The notes under the pieces were generated by a model. That model worked only from the letters and a program-made list of their open reading frames with translations. It was not told the DNA's origin and ran no database searches. Positions 45,604 to 57,375 of a stretch of 64,000 nucleotides of DNA are shown piece after piece (position 1 is the stretch's first letter; every line of letters begins with the position of its first letter). Made by a program: the position numbers and the translations under genes. The DNA is taken from assembly GCA_015499995.1 (NCBI GenBank), contig JADNRV010000133.1, forward strand, positions 62,001 to 126,000, written 5' to 3'. Source of the DNA: Flammula alnicola. Lineage: Eukaryota; Basidiomycota; Agaricomycetes; Agaricales; Strophariaceae.

Positions 45604-46015
45604 GATGTTCGCGAGGCGTACCGGACCATTCCTCTGCACCATTCCCAATAGAATTCCGGAGTCGTGCAAGTCGGACATGATGCCTTCTGTGTTGACACCT
45701 GCTGCGCTTCTGGTGTCTGTCCCTCTGGTGGCGCCTATGGTTGTGTCGGCGACAGTGGCGCTGATTTATTCCGTGCGCAAGGCATTGGTCCATTGTATAA
45801 GTGGGTGGACGATAACATCTTTTTCCGCATTCAAATACGTTACCTCACCGACGAGAGAACTATGAGCATCTGGTTCAACACCAAGGTTGCCATCAGTCAG
45901 GTGGCCGTCTTTGGTTTGGCGATGGTTATGCTCAGGCTTCGAAGCTATCGAAAATTTCACTTTTCCCATTCGTGACCTCTCCAATGACTATGTCAGTTGC
46001 CGACAAGCACGCGGT
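45604..46015 (+). mobile_element. Reverse transcriptase fragment of a retroelement
   Basis: The frame from 45604 reads DVREAYRTIPLHHSQ, then a TAG at 45649-45651 where the family has Trp, then GVVQVGHDAFCVDTC and further on GIGPLYKWVDDNIFFRI. The first segment fits reverse transcriptase motif A and WVDD fits motif C (x-x-D-D). After a frame change near 45935 the segment FEAIENFTFPIRDLSND matches the part that follows in the same agaric elements. Elements with a WVDDH/NLFFR-type catalytic box are common in mushroom genomes. I cannot tell the order (LTR, DIRS or other) because neither ends nor integrase or recombinase are seen. It is a dead fragment with at least one stop and one frameshift. 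Confidence 0.75.
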
Positions 46016-46502
46016 CTAACCTCGACAGCGAACCATCAACTTCCTGTTGGTTGGGGTCCTGTTACATCCTGGCTTCCTGTAAACTGTGAGGTCCCTTCCC
46101 TACTTTTACTTTTTCTAGTCGTGCGTCTTGTCCTTGGCTTCGCTTTATCACGATTTCTTTTCGCTGCATGTTCGCATTGTTACGCCCCCTGTTAGCTTAA
46201 AGTAAATGATACACCGGAAGATAACAAGATCATTCGCAGGCTGGGAACGAACATATTGGAAGAGCTCGATAGCGCTTACCATTCTGATAACTTGACGCCT
46301 TCCAAACGCGCGTCCATATTATCTTTAGCCTCGCGGCGAGCGGAACCAATGTGAAGATGGAACTCGACGTCTTGCGCAATTGTTTGAAGAATTTTCGGTG
46401 CAAGGAGTGGTGACAAGGAAAGCGGCTTTATGCAATGCCCCTCATATTCTTTCTGGTAAATCATATGCGGAGGGTAAGCGAACGAAAAAAAAATACAGCA
46501 GG
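46016..46502. other. Spacer, probably further retroelement debris
   Basis: No frame of note. It lies between the reverse transcriptase fragment and the relic kinase-like gene and may contain further decayed element sequence. Confidence 0.3.
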
Positions 46503-47670
46503 TTAAGCAGACGAGATATACGGGAGCATCTCTTTAGCTTTGACAAGCCTGCTCTCTTTATTCCCCGGACGGGTAGAAATCCAAGCCAAACAGTATCCCA
46601 ATCATCAGGCTCTCCATAATGTTTCCAGATGAGCTCTGGATCAAACCCGACATCTCCTTCTTTACCTAATAGGACGCGAAGGATACCGAAGTAATTTTGG
46701 ATGAAGTTCAGCTCGTATGGCTCCCATACTTGAGTCGTTGAAGCAAAGGCGATTAGGACGGCATGGTCGAGCTTTGTTATTGGATTGGTGTAGAGGAGTA
46801 TTTGGCCGGCATGCCAGTCGCGTTGGCTGACGTCGGCGACATCGAGAACGCGGGCTGCGTGATGACAACTTTGGGTCTAAAAGAGATTTGGCTCGGTTAG
46901 TGGCTTCTCAGTGATAGTTGATGACTATACTATGTCGATTCGCCTATCAGGGCTCAATGTCCACGCGAAATCGGGGTCGAGGTCACATCCTTCGACGTAC
47001 TCCATCAAAAGACCGTAGAGCACCGGGAAGTGTAAACTATCGAAGCCAGTCAGCAGAATACCTTTCAGCGTGACAAAAACGTTGTCTCTGACCTGGTGTG
47101 TACGAGCATATTCGATTTGGGAAGAGACTTTTCCCTTGGAATCGAATAAATTGTTAGGCTATTAGAGCATGGTGTTAGATATTCGGAATGCAAAGAACGG
47201 CAAAGTCTCTCTGGAGCAGTTAGATGTTGAAATCAAATCTACAAATGCGCGATCATCTCAAGATCGGACTGAGGAAAGCATAGAAAGATTGAATTCCGGT
47301 TGGCCTCTGTGAGCGTAGGAGGGCAAACGGATGGGGACTAAAATACACAACAACGGCTTATGTAGTCTAGGAATGAAAATCACGGGGTTGAATCCCGACG
47401 CACGTTGACTGGTGCATCGCGCACGCTCGCACAGCCTCCCAATATTCCAACATTAGACTCTGGATTTTGAAGTCTTCAGCTGTGAATGTCTCACCATAGA
47501 TGGCTACCGAATGTAGGTTCTGGAGACAAAAAAAAGGCGTGAGGGTGGGCTCACATTCACCGAAAGCGACGCGTATGCATTCCATAGGCATCTTCAGCAC
47601 GCCTGGAGAGTGTAACTGGTTGAAAATGTGCGCTATAGGCCGTAGTAGCGTCGTCAAGTATTCGCTTGGT
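46503..47670 (-). pseudogene. Broken kinase-fold-like gene
   Basis: On the minus strand the pieces are, in order: TTLLRPIAHIFNQLH and MPMECIRVAFGECEP (about 47655-47550), FFCLQNLHSVAIYGETF, SLMLEYWEAVRACAMH; after an intron PIRLPSYAHRGQPEFNLSML; then SNCSRETLPFFAF; then LFDSKGKVSSQIEYARTHQ, LYGLLMEYVEGCDLDPDFAW; and after another intron HAARVLDVADVSQRDWHAGQ, LLYTNPITKLDHAVLIAFAS, YFGILRVLL, WKHYGEPDDWD. DVSQRDWHAGQ resembles a catalytic loop of kinase-fold proteins and LLMEYVEG a hinge. There is an in-frame TGA at 47258-47260 and a frame change near 46605, after which KAKEMLPYISSA reaches a stop at 46503. The 5' end is not resolved and may reach past 48000. It is most likely a recent relic. 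Confidence 0.6.
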
Positions 47671-48160
47671 GAGAGACTACCGAAACAACGAATAATGCAT
47701 TTTTATAAACAAAGTAATAGTTGGAGGATATACGGACTTGGAGGAAATAGATTCTTCGGCCGGCCAAGCTACCTTTCGTTTGTGAACAGAACGAAGAGTT
47801 CGCTGGAGGTTGAAAACCACTCTGGTGAGTGTCTTGTCGTCATCCTTAGACTCCTTCCATTGTAGCGAGGATGAAGCAGTCCAAGTTTGACTTGATGACG
47901 GCGGAGTGGGTTTTGCCCAAGGTGGTGGATAGGGAGCAACTTTGGAAAATATTCGGTCAGGGTGTCTCAGAGACGTCGAGCACAATCGATATTGGATGGG
48001 TGAAAGCGTTTTGAGAACTAAGCATGGCGCGCACAACCAGAGGAGCTTTTTGAAGTTTCAGCTGCCGAAACTACCAGGGTATAGAGATCACGTGCCGCAT
48101 AACGCGAGCCGTCAGGTTCATTTTTTCGAACGCCACCCAGTTGAACCACAACCAGCTTTT

Positions 48161-50459
48161 ATGACTTCCCTGCTATCGCAGTGCCTTCAGACGGGGCTGC
48201 ACCACCAATCTGCTCAAACATGCTGCAGGACTGCCTTGATTCACAGTAGTGCATCGGTCTCAAAAGGCCAGAAATTAGGTATGTGGTGTTAGTTCAAATT
48301 CGACACATGGACTGATGTTTGGCAGCTACACGGGCTACGATACGTGGGGAAGGTCAACAGCGTAGAAAAGGACGACAAGCAGCGGATGCTGGCCCTCCTA
48401 GACCGGCTTTTACACGGGATGAAGTACCTCACGTGGGAAAAACCCCTGCGCCCGAACGAGGTGCTCGCATTCGCCCTCAAGAGAGACCACGCTCAGGCCA
48501 ACAAAGTTATCCTCGCCAGCGTTCGAATAAACCTGACCGTACTCAGGATTCGTCTCATAAACCGCGTCCGCCACTCCCATATGTGAGCAGAGAGGCCGCA
48601 GGCAGAAGTATCATACACGATTTTTCTCGGCGGGTGGAGACAGACACCGTTCCACACGGAGAATCCTGGAGCGACCGAAAACCCATTCGCTCAGGCGCTT
48701 ATGACGAGCCTGAAACCCAAGACGAATTCTACCATCCCCACCAGCCCGCCTCCGTCATTAATGCCAAAGGAAAGGGCAAAGCACTCCCATCAGACGACAG
48801 TCTCCCCGCGGCATTCACCTCGCCTCCACTACTCCCCGGTTTCGTTGGCTCTCTCAAGGAGATGCTCGGCCCAGACGCGCAACCGACGCCCATACAGAAC
48901 CTCAGCATGAAATGGCTTCTGCAAAACCCAGCGCCGGTTCCCGGTTCGCCTGGGTGGCGACAATTCCTCCTTGCCTCGGAAACAGGCTCTGGAAAGTCGA
49001 TTGCCTATCTCCTTCCGCTTCTCCAAAATCTCAAACAGGCCGAGATAGCGGAGAAGGATCACCCACCGACAGCTCCATCAAACGCGACGCAGCGGCCGCT
49101 TAATCCTCGCGGTATCATCATGGCTCCAACGCACGAGCTTGCACGTCAGCTGTCGGGCTTTGCTAAATCCCTTCTGCACGAGGTCAAGTTGCGCGTGCTG
49201 TGTGCGAGCCAGGCGAACTCGAAGAACACGTCGAGGCAGAAGGACGCGACGTCGAGCAAGATGGCGTCGAGATTCCAGGGCGTCGGTGGTGATTCATCGG
49301 GGGCGTTTGAGATTAAAAAGTCGGCTCATCCTGTGAGCATCGTGGTTGGGACGCCGATGAAGCTACTGGAGATGGTTCGTGGGCGGGGGTGGGATCGAAA
49401 AGAGGAGACGGAGGAGAAGGACGAGGAAGGAGAGGTTGAGGATGAGGAGAACGCGAAGAAGCCTCGACGAGGACGAGATAAGGTTGTCCACTTTGGTAAA
49501 TGGAGGAGTCAGCCTGAGCTTGGGCTTGCTAATGTGGAGTGGGTCGTTGTGGACGAGGCTGATGTTCTCTTCGGTATGTCCTGCCCCTCTATTAATCTTT
49601 GCTATTCTCATTGCATTCTCTCGCAGACCCCGATTTCCAGGAAACGACTCGAACTCTGCTAGCAGACATCAGTGCCGCTCGTGGACATGTTCTTCCTCCC
49701 TCTGCATCGACGCTCGTTCCAACTCCTGCCCTTAATCCACCCACCGCACCCACAACCCCAGAACCCATCGACTACCCATTCAACCTGGTCCTCACCAGCG
49801 CAACCATCCCCAAATCGCTCAACACCTACCTCGAGAAACACCATCCGTCTCTCGTGCGCCTCGCCTCGCCTCGCCTGCACCGCCTGCCCAAGACGCTGCA
49901 GACCGAGTACGTCAACTGGACGGGCGGGAACAAGTTCGCCGACGTCATGCGGCGCGTCAGGAAGATCTGGGCGGAAGACGCCGCCTCTGCGGGGAAGGGT
50001 TTGTCGAAAGTGTTGATCTTCTGCAACAGGAGCGCGAAGGTCGTCGAGTTCAGCGCGTACCTCGCCGAGAACGGGATCAAGAGCGTGGCGATGACGAGCC
50101 AGAGCGAGCATCGCGGGCGGGGGTCGAATAAGCACCTGGAGGGATTCCTGCGCAAGCGCGCTGCGGATGATGAAGGGGAGCAGGTGGCTCCGCCGGCAGC
50201 GAGCGTGGATGTGAAAGAGCACCCGTATGTCATGGTGACGACGTCGTTGCTGTCCCGTGGGTTGGATTTCTCGCCGGAGATCAAGCATGTGTTCATCGTG
50301 GATGAGCCGCGGAACACGATTGATTTCTTGCATCGGGCAGGAAGAACGGGGCGGGCAGGCGAGCGGGGCAAAGTTGTTATCTTTGGCAAGCTGAAAGGCC
50401 GGGGCAGTCAGAGGACGAAGGATGTGAAGAAGAGGATTGGGGTGCTAGCGGCGGCGTAA
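48161..50459 (+). CDS. MRH4: Mitochondrial DEAD-box RNA helicase, MRH4-like
   Basis: Exons 48161-48278, 48326-49573 and 49627-50459. The N-terminus MTSLLSQCLQTGLHHQSAQ is rich in Ser, Gln and Arg without acids, as in a mitochondrial presequence. A low-complexity basic stretch follows. Helicase motifs: PTPIQ, motif I ASETGSGKS, Ia PTHELARQ, Ib VGTPMKLLE, II VVVDEADVLF, III LTSATI, IV IFCNRS, V SLLSRGLDF and VI HRAGRTGRAG. Between Ib and II lies an acidic/basic insertion (RKEETEEKDEEGEVEDEENA) encoded by a purine-rich stretch at about 49390-49480. Yeast Mrh4 acts late in assembly of the large mitochondrial ribosomal subunit; the same role here is inferred from the motif set and presequence. The first intron splits the presequence from the rest. 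Confidence 0.85.
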
Positions 50460-50860
50460 GGCTGGGTTCATTCACCCCACTCATTCTGCTTATGATAAGT
50501 ATATTTAATCTTAATGTGCTGGACCCTAACCATATTCACCATTTACAATTCGTTAACCCCACTCTTTCCATCGGTTGCATCTGAAATTCTGCCATCTTCA
50601 ATTCGCATCGAATCAATGCTTTCTTTCGAAAGCTCCGGCTGACTCGGGCCGGCTTCATGCATTACTTTTTCGTCGTCGATATCCTCCTCTGATCAACTTG
50701 AATCACTGACAACCAATGGCTGAAGCTCGTGGCATTCTCTTGAAAATGGATTCGGAAAATTTTCATGTCTATCAAGAGTGGTCTTCTCCTAATGCCCATA
50801 ACGATTCCCCCAGGTCCAAAGCAGATTCGGAACGGCAGGGATTTAAGTTTAAATCCAGTG
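50460..50860. other. Spacer after the helicase gene
   Basis: Four hundred bases with no frame of note; it should include the 3' untranslated region of the helicase gene. Confidence 0.35.
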
Positions 50861-50861
50861 C

Positions 50862-51998
50862 TTGACCGTCAGACCGGGTTCGCAGACCCTTAGGGCTTTG
50901 CTTCTCGATGAAGCGAAGGCAGAAGAATTCTTAGCCCAAGGAGACGATGACAAGCCACCGCGAACGATTCGCGCCAATCTTTACGGCCAAAATGCACTCA
51001 AGCTACTCCGTGCAAAGTCGTTCAAAGAAGAAAGGATCTGTCTATCCTGGCCGCGTCAACTTTGGTTCGAAATCCGCTTCCCGTGCCAGAGGTTCGCCCC
51101 TGGATGTATGCAGTTCTAGATATTTTGGCAGTTCAATCTCCTCCAAATAGACAGATGGGAATCTCTGCCTCCATCGAAGGATCTACCTCCACGACGAATA
51201 TCGAGCGATACCTCACTTTCAAATTATACCTCTGCGTTCACGACCACAAAGCATATCATTTCACTGGTTCTCCAACTATCCATTTCTTCGACCTAGTAAA
51301 TCTTCGATGGTCATCCATTATTACGTCTTTTCAATCGGACGAGGTCGTGAAAGGATCCTGGCCTTACCTTGACTATAGAGTTACGAAATGCGCGATGAGC
51401 TGTGTCGAGGGGCGTATTTACGTCTTTCGTGGGTTTCAGCCCTCTGCTCCCCTCGGGTGCCACCTGTTGTTGGAATTAGACATCGCAGAAAAGCAGTGGC
51501 GAGGGCTGAGTGGTACACCGTGGGACTTCAATAACTTCGCTCCCGGAATGTGCACTCAGTCGCGACAGAAAGATCATTTTCATCACGTATGGCAACGTAA
51601 CGCCAGACCGCCTTTCAGCTGGAATTCATCAACATTATTATGCTTATGACGACCTATGGAGCTGGGATACCGCGGAGGAGACATGGATACGAGAGGAAAT
51701 CATTGTGAAGCCCGAACAGAAGGATTCAGCCACACCGCTCCCAGTTTCGTTGAGGAGAGACGCTTGAGAGGCGCCAGATTCCATTTTCATACTTCGCAGA
51801 CACATTCATTTGTGACACCAATTCTCCGCGCCTGACGTCCACACTACATTGACAGGCGACAGAAATCCCAGTGATTACCACCTGAATTGGAAACAAGTTC
51901 TAACCCGCGGATTCTCTACTTATCGTGCAGCGGCGCACCTCGTCGTTGATCCCGCCTCGCATAAAACATACCTCTTCTCTGGTTTCTTAAATCTTTGA
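50862..51998 (+). pseudogene. Broken kelch-type protein gene
   Basis: The plus-strand frames carry kelch-like repeats typical of a large agaric family: KAYHFTGSPTIHFFDLVNLR, CAMSCVEGRIYVFRGF, LLELDIAEKQWRGLSGT, then after a frame change near 51555 IIFITYGNVTPDRLSAG and YYAYDDLWSWDTAEETW, and after a further gap RGFSTYRAAAHLVVDPASHK with TYLFSG at about 51915-51985. The pieces lie in three frames and no short introns with good borders join them. The N-terminal part upstream (50862-51060) matches the family poorly. A functional gene is unlikely unless the frame changes are errors. Function of the family is unknown; kelch blades usually bind proteins. Confidence 0.6.
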
Positions 51999-53085
51999 GA
52001 GAGAGTTTCTTCCGAGCGGGATCAAGAATTCTGTTCGCAGTTTTGCTGATATCTGGGGGCTGCGGCTTCATCTTCCTGTAGGTAACTTTGAGGGTGTCAA
52101 TAGATGATTCAGAGAACGGGGAACGTGGGTCCTTGGCAGTGATGCGGTTCGGTAGGCTCATGGAGGAACTGTGATGGTAAGTGTTAAAGTACTTGTCAGG
52201 GCCTTTCTCCTTCTCTTTAGAAAAAGGACGCTGATCTTGAGACAACTAGGTGCATGCGGTGGACGGGGTTTCTTCTGCGATCTTGAATGCCTTGAAGGGT
52301 GGATGGAAAGAGCACAAATCAATCCACGGGTGTCGCAAGTCTTCGTAGATGGGAGGGCCCTCTCTTCATCGCGTTGAGTGGCTTTATCCGAGTCGGCGCC
52401 CATATCATAGTATCATAAGTCGGAGTATGTACAGCACGTATAATTTTAACCTTGTCGTATATTAATAATTGACTGCGTGTGGGTTTCCAAGCATATGACC
52501 CAACTAAAGGGGTCAAGTGGTCAACCGGAATAGGAACTTCTTCCTCCGAATGTCGAAGACATACTCTCACGTTCCACTGCGCTTGAGAATTGCGCGTTCT
52601 GTTCAGAAGCACTGCTCGACAAAAGATAAGTATACTGGTATACCCAAACAATACGCCGTCTCAACGCTAGACCCCTACGATCCGGAGGTATCAGACATTT
52701 TCTGTAACGTCGGACCGCCGAAGTCGATGAAATACATGGCAAATTTTGCTCTTCAAGTTAGCGCCCAGAGGTTCTAATTTTCTGACCATCTTGAAGGCGG
52801 GACCCAGTTCAGATACGCGGATCCGTTGACGTCGGCTTTGGCATATTTGACAGGATGAAACTAGTATCCACCCGCGCAGACGGCGGCTGAGGCCGCTATG
52901 TATGTGGGCTGTGTATGGAGACGTCGTCACGCCCTTCTCAGGGACCAGCATGTGGGAAGAGATAGGGCTGGTTTATTTTGAGGCGCCGCACCCTGCCTTG
53001 GTCTAAGCACCAAGCTCAAGGAGCAGCTTGGCCGTCCCTCAAATTTCGCAATTCCCTCCCAAGTCCCCTTTTATTCTTTCATACC
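51999..53085. other. Spacer upstream of the kinase gene
   Basis: About 1.1 kb with no supported gene. The last few hundred bases should contain the promoter of the kinase gene at 53086. Confidence 0.4.
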
Positions 53086-54595
53086 ATGGACTCCAACCTT
53101 TATCTTCGGGATGAAGCTGAAGAGGATGGAAATGAGGGATACCTCCTCCCTCTCCTCCCGTTCCATCAAATATTACGCCGGTCAAGGACGATAATGGATT
53201 TGCGAGAACCTAACGATACAGTGGATGGGATAGTAAGCCCCTATTACTCAGGCGTTTTCCACTCGCAGGTAGCGCCCAGGCGCTCTGCTCCCCAAATGCG
53301 GCTCCAGGTATCGATTCCAGCTTCAGCTACGGCTAATACTGAAGAAGAGATCACACCCCAATCCGACTCCCCTGAAACACCGGCGTCGGTCACCTCTCCC
53401 ATTGCTGGAGTTGTAGACCTGACCAGAAGTGTGACCACAACATCTCGTTATGCCGTAGCGCAAGGTGGATTATCGGATATCTATATGGGAGAGTGGCATC
53501 GCGCAGTCGATGATGCCGGAGCAGTGGAGAAGATCACAGTAAGTGAACCACCTTACCGTACATTCGTTAACTCATCCGTTATATTCGTGTTCAATCTAAA
53601 GGTGGCTATCAAGCTACTTCGTGTCTTAGCGTCGAAAGACCAGGACGGGGTTCGTGCACGACAAGTAAATTTCATTTTATTTATTTAATGAACGTCGAAT
53701 GCCTTTTACTGACCTCTACGATAGAAATTAAATCGCGAGGTATACGTATGGCATCGCCTCGAGCACCCGAACGTGGTCAAACTCTTTGGTACTTCCTACC
53801 ACATGGCAGGCAGACCAGCGATGGTGATGCAATGGTACCATAATGGAAGTGCAGCGGAATATCTAGCGCACAAGAACCAAAATGCCGACAGACTTCAGCT
53901 GGTAAGGCAGTTAATGTTATCGTCGAGTATTTATCTGACTTGAATATTCTTCAGATTCTTGACATTGCTCTTGGGCTGGAGTATTTACATACGCATAAGC
54001 CCCCCATCGTTCACGCCGATCTGAAAGGGGTACGAATAAATTCTCTCTATTGATTCATGGTCACGGCTAAACTCAAAGCAGAATAACGTGCTCATCACCG
54101 ATGATGGTCGGGCTGCCCTTTGCGATTTTGGGCTTTCTCAGGTTGTGGAAGATCTGGGACGGCCAGCGGGATTAACCCTCTCTGATCCAAATGTGGGTCC
54201 ATTGAGATGGCAAGCGCCCGAGCTCTCGAACGATGATGAACCCGCCACGCTCAGCTCTGATGTGTGGTCCTTCGGCTGTACCGCATTTGAGGTGAGTTCT
54301 TTCAAAGTGCAACCCACGCGAATATCCCCATACTTATCTCCGTTATTTATGGAAGCTTCTCACGAGCCGTATCCCATATCCACATCTTACTCGGGACGCC
54401 CAGGTCTTGAAGGATATGCATAACGGCAAACAACCATCAGGTACTGCAGATGTGGCTTTGCTCATGTTCGATTCCAGAGCTCGGGCTCTCCTGAACTCCT
54501 GCTGGCACTTTACTCCTGCCAAGCGCCCACATATGACACAAGTACGGACCCAGCTAGAGGCGATTTGCGTCTCAAGAGCAAATCAACCGCAATGA
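53086..54595 (+). CDS. TKL-like protein kinase
   Basis: Starts MDSNLYLRDEAEEDGNEG at 53086. Exons: 53086-53538, 53602-53664, 53725-53901, 53955-54029, 54082-54291, and a last one starting near 54355 and ending at 54595. About 140 residues of Ser/Thr/Pro-rich leader precede the kinase domain. Kinase marks: the Gly loop region VAQGGLSDIYMGEW, the ATP-binding Lys in VAIKLL, the hinge VMQWYHNGS, the catalytic loop HADLKGNN (with an Ala in place of the usual Arg, as in many fungal TKL-type kinases), the metal-binding CDFGLSQ, the WQAPEL segment, and SSDVWSFGCTAFEV. The domain ends with CWHFTPAKRPHMTQVRTQL. The HADLKGNN loop and CW..P..RP.M ending place it among the many kinases of the tyrosine-kinase-like group expanded in agarics. 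Substrate unknown. Confidence 0.88.
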
Positions 54596-54912
54596 TTGGA
54601 TATTTCGCCTTCCTTTACGACCCGTTATGACTATATGATACAACACGGACTACTCCCAGCGGCTTGACTCGACGGCATAAGTCTATAATTTAACGGTATT
54701 TCAGACATTTTAATCCTCCGTAATCCTTGACGGAACTTTTGGCTTCGAGAGGGCCTTTTCAGATGGCCATTTATTCCTTCGTTTTTTTTGTAACACGCCG
54801 CCTAGCTTTCGATTGCAACGCCTAACACACCATATCGCACATAACGTCGTAGTTGTTAAGCACAGTACAGTAGATGAATGAAAGAAAATATTTGAATGTA
54901 TCACGAAGTCGA
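54596..54912. other. Short spacer between convergent genes
   Basis: About 317 bases between the stop of the kinase gene and the 3' end of the monooxygenase gene. I see nothing else. Confidence 0.4.
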
Positions 54913-57375
54913 TTACCAGTAGTCATTGTAGACAAGATCTTGTACCCAGGGTTCGGATCCATCTATGGTCAAATTCTGTGCAATGTGTCCCAGGACTTGG
55001 TTTTCGATGCCAAGGGTAGAGAGGGACTTGCTGTCGACAGAGTTAACGAAGAAGGAGGCAGTGCCGAAACGGGCCTGGGCCCACAAGGCGCTGATCTGCG
55101 CTTGACTGATCCAAGTGTTAGCAACGCCTCAGCGAGACAGATATCATAGGATTTAAGCTTACTCTTTCGAGAGGCCATCAATCTAATGGAGGAAGAAGAG
55201 GTTCAGAAAGGAAGGCATAAATCGAAGTTATCCGAATATACCTGTTTGCCTCCATACTTTACTGCCGCATCATTCAACCACCCTTGGAAGAATCGAAGAT
55301 TCTCTACACATACACGTATATATTTAGCGCGATAATTTCTCGGAGTTGAAAACTACTCACCGTGAGTCTTGATGGCGCCTAGCCATTGGAAATGTCTACC
55401 GTACCCCTTGCGTTCTTTGTATAGCTTGTAATAACGGCGCCAGAGCTCCTGGGTGGAAGGGAAATCAGCCGTGCCGGACCAGATTTTGGCGATGGCCAAC
55501 GAAATAAATTCGCTGTAGGTGAACGATTGCATGCCAAAATTAGCTACGGTCGGCCGAAGGTCAGTAAATGGTAAACGAGACAACCGGAGAGCACGTACCG
55601 TTGATGAAGGTCAGAGTGGGATCTGGGATATAGAAGGCATCTAGGTAAAGTGAACGCAGGTGAGTTCCGTCGGTAACGATTGGCTGGATGCCGTCTGCAG
55701 GTGCTGTGTCGTTGGCTCCCAGCGACGAGTTGTGGTACTGCGGCAAGAATGGGTACGTATATCTGAATCCTGTAGCAAAAAGGATGCGATCTATTCCACT
55801 TATAATCTATGATGCGAGAAATGTCAATTGGCATGGAGAATGATGGATATTAGGCTCGACGTACAGTACCGTTGACAAGCTCAACGCGCCCTTGGTTGAA
55901 CTCTGAGCTGATAGGAAGGAATCGCTTGATTTCGGGGACGACGGTAACATTCTTAGGAATTCGGTTCAAGAAGTCAGCCTGAGGACGCTGGGGGATAGGA
56001 GCTATGAAGCATGTTCAGTTAGTATCCAATGGGGGTAGCGTTGCCGGGCTTACATCTGTCTGGCTAAGGAATTCAAGCATGCTCAGCCTGGATGCCTTTT
56101 GAAGATCTCGCGGAAGTACTCACTCTGATAGATTGATAGACTTTCTTAACGTGCTTGTTAATATCCCGGGATATCTCACCCCCACTCGTCTATGACAATC
56201 GTTAGGTATATGACTAAAACTCGCGAACTAGGACGCACAGCTGCCCCGATAATCAGTATCGTTTGGTTTGCGAAGATTTCTGGGCGACGGTATTGGCGAG
56301 AATGAATGATGTGACCCGGGAATCGGTCCGCCCATTCTTTCAACCCATCAATGTTGGGAATGTAAGGAGCATTGTAACGGCCAGTCGCGACGATAACAGC
56401 ATCGAAATCCTTGACGAATAATTATTAAGCAACTGAGCTATCATTGAGCTGAATCGCCGAGTTGAGCGACGTACCTCTTTCGTCCACGTTGCCCTCAAGG
56501 TATTGCGACCAGTGCTGGCCAAGTTTTTCAGAGTGAGAGTCCAACCATTTTCATCGCCATCTTTGTCGAACCGTTTCTGAGCCAGCTCAACACGTGTGTT
56601 GTACGATACGTTGGGGTTGTTGTCGTTACTATTGACGCCATGGTAGGAGGCGAACGCACGTATGTAACCCTGCAACCTGCGATTGGGAAGTGCTGGCCGG
56701 ACGTTAAAGGCGGAGGGACAAGGAGCGTGATAGATGCTTACCCCACGGAGTACCTACAGGCCATGGAATCTGCCTAATTTGCTGAATAGGCTGTGAGGTG
56801 GAGCAGAAATGAGAAAAGTCCAAGAGTTTATGGAATAATTACATTACCTACCGCTGGTGCATTGGAGGTCAAAGAATCCCAGATCGGCTTGGGAGCACGA
56901 TGGGCCCTTTGGCGATAATCAATTTCCGCTGCGCCGTGGTATTCCTCTACGTATGGGAACCTGACGTCTTTAGGAGGCAGAGAAGGAGTGTAGTCGCCAA
57001 CTGCAATGTCGGGGCTGGGAATTGATGTATCAACGGGAATTTCGTCAGAGTAGTGCCAATTGCCACCGGGTACATTGTCGCGCTCGTAAACATGAGCATC
57101 GAAGCCTGCTTCAGTCAACTCGCGATAGGCAATTAACCCCCTATATGCAAACCACGGGTCAGCAACCGTAAAGAAGAACGCTGTCGGAACTGATGATAAT
57201 CTACTTACCCAACACCAGCTCCAATGATGGCGACTCTGCGAATCGGCCTTTTGAACTGGTAATAGTCAGGAGATCCCCCATTGTCCAAGGATTCATACGC
57301 AAGGGGTGTCTGGTCTGAAAAGCCGGCGAGAACTGGCGTAATGACGAGGAAAAGGAGGCTGGAAACTTTCATCAT
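54913..57375 (-). CDS. Flavin-containing monooxygenase with signal peptide
   Basis: Minus-strand, many short exons, starting MMKVSSLLFLVITPVLAGFS at 57375, which looks like a signal peptide or signal anchor. Then VAIIGAGVGGLIAYREL (FAD-binding Gly-rich motif), ERDNVPGGNWHYSDE, the segment IPWPVGTPWGLQGYIRAFAS, and ATGRYNAPYIPNIDGL with the FATGY-like context. The FMO-type fingerprint region FPGHIIHSRQYRRPE is followed by ILIIGAASSGGEISRDI for NADPH and FATGFRYTYPFLPQYH. The end is QISALWAQARFGT and DGSEPWVQDLVYNDYW with the stop at 54913. The enzyme should add oxygen from O2 to a nucleophilic heteroatom (N or S) using NADPH. Fungal FMO-like proteins with a signal are less common than cytosolic ones. 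Start chosen at the first of two adjacent ATGs. Confidence 0.88.

Noticed and set aside
49390..49490. Purine-rich stretch as a possible microsatellite
   Set aside because: It is in frame inside the helicase gene and codes an acidic/basic insert; no simple unit is repeated.
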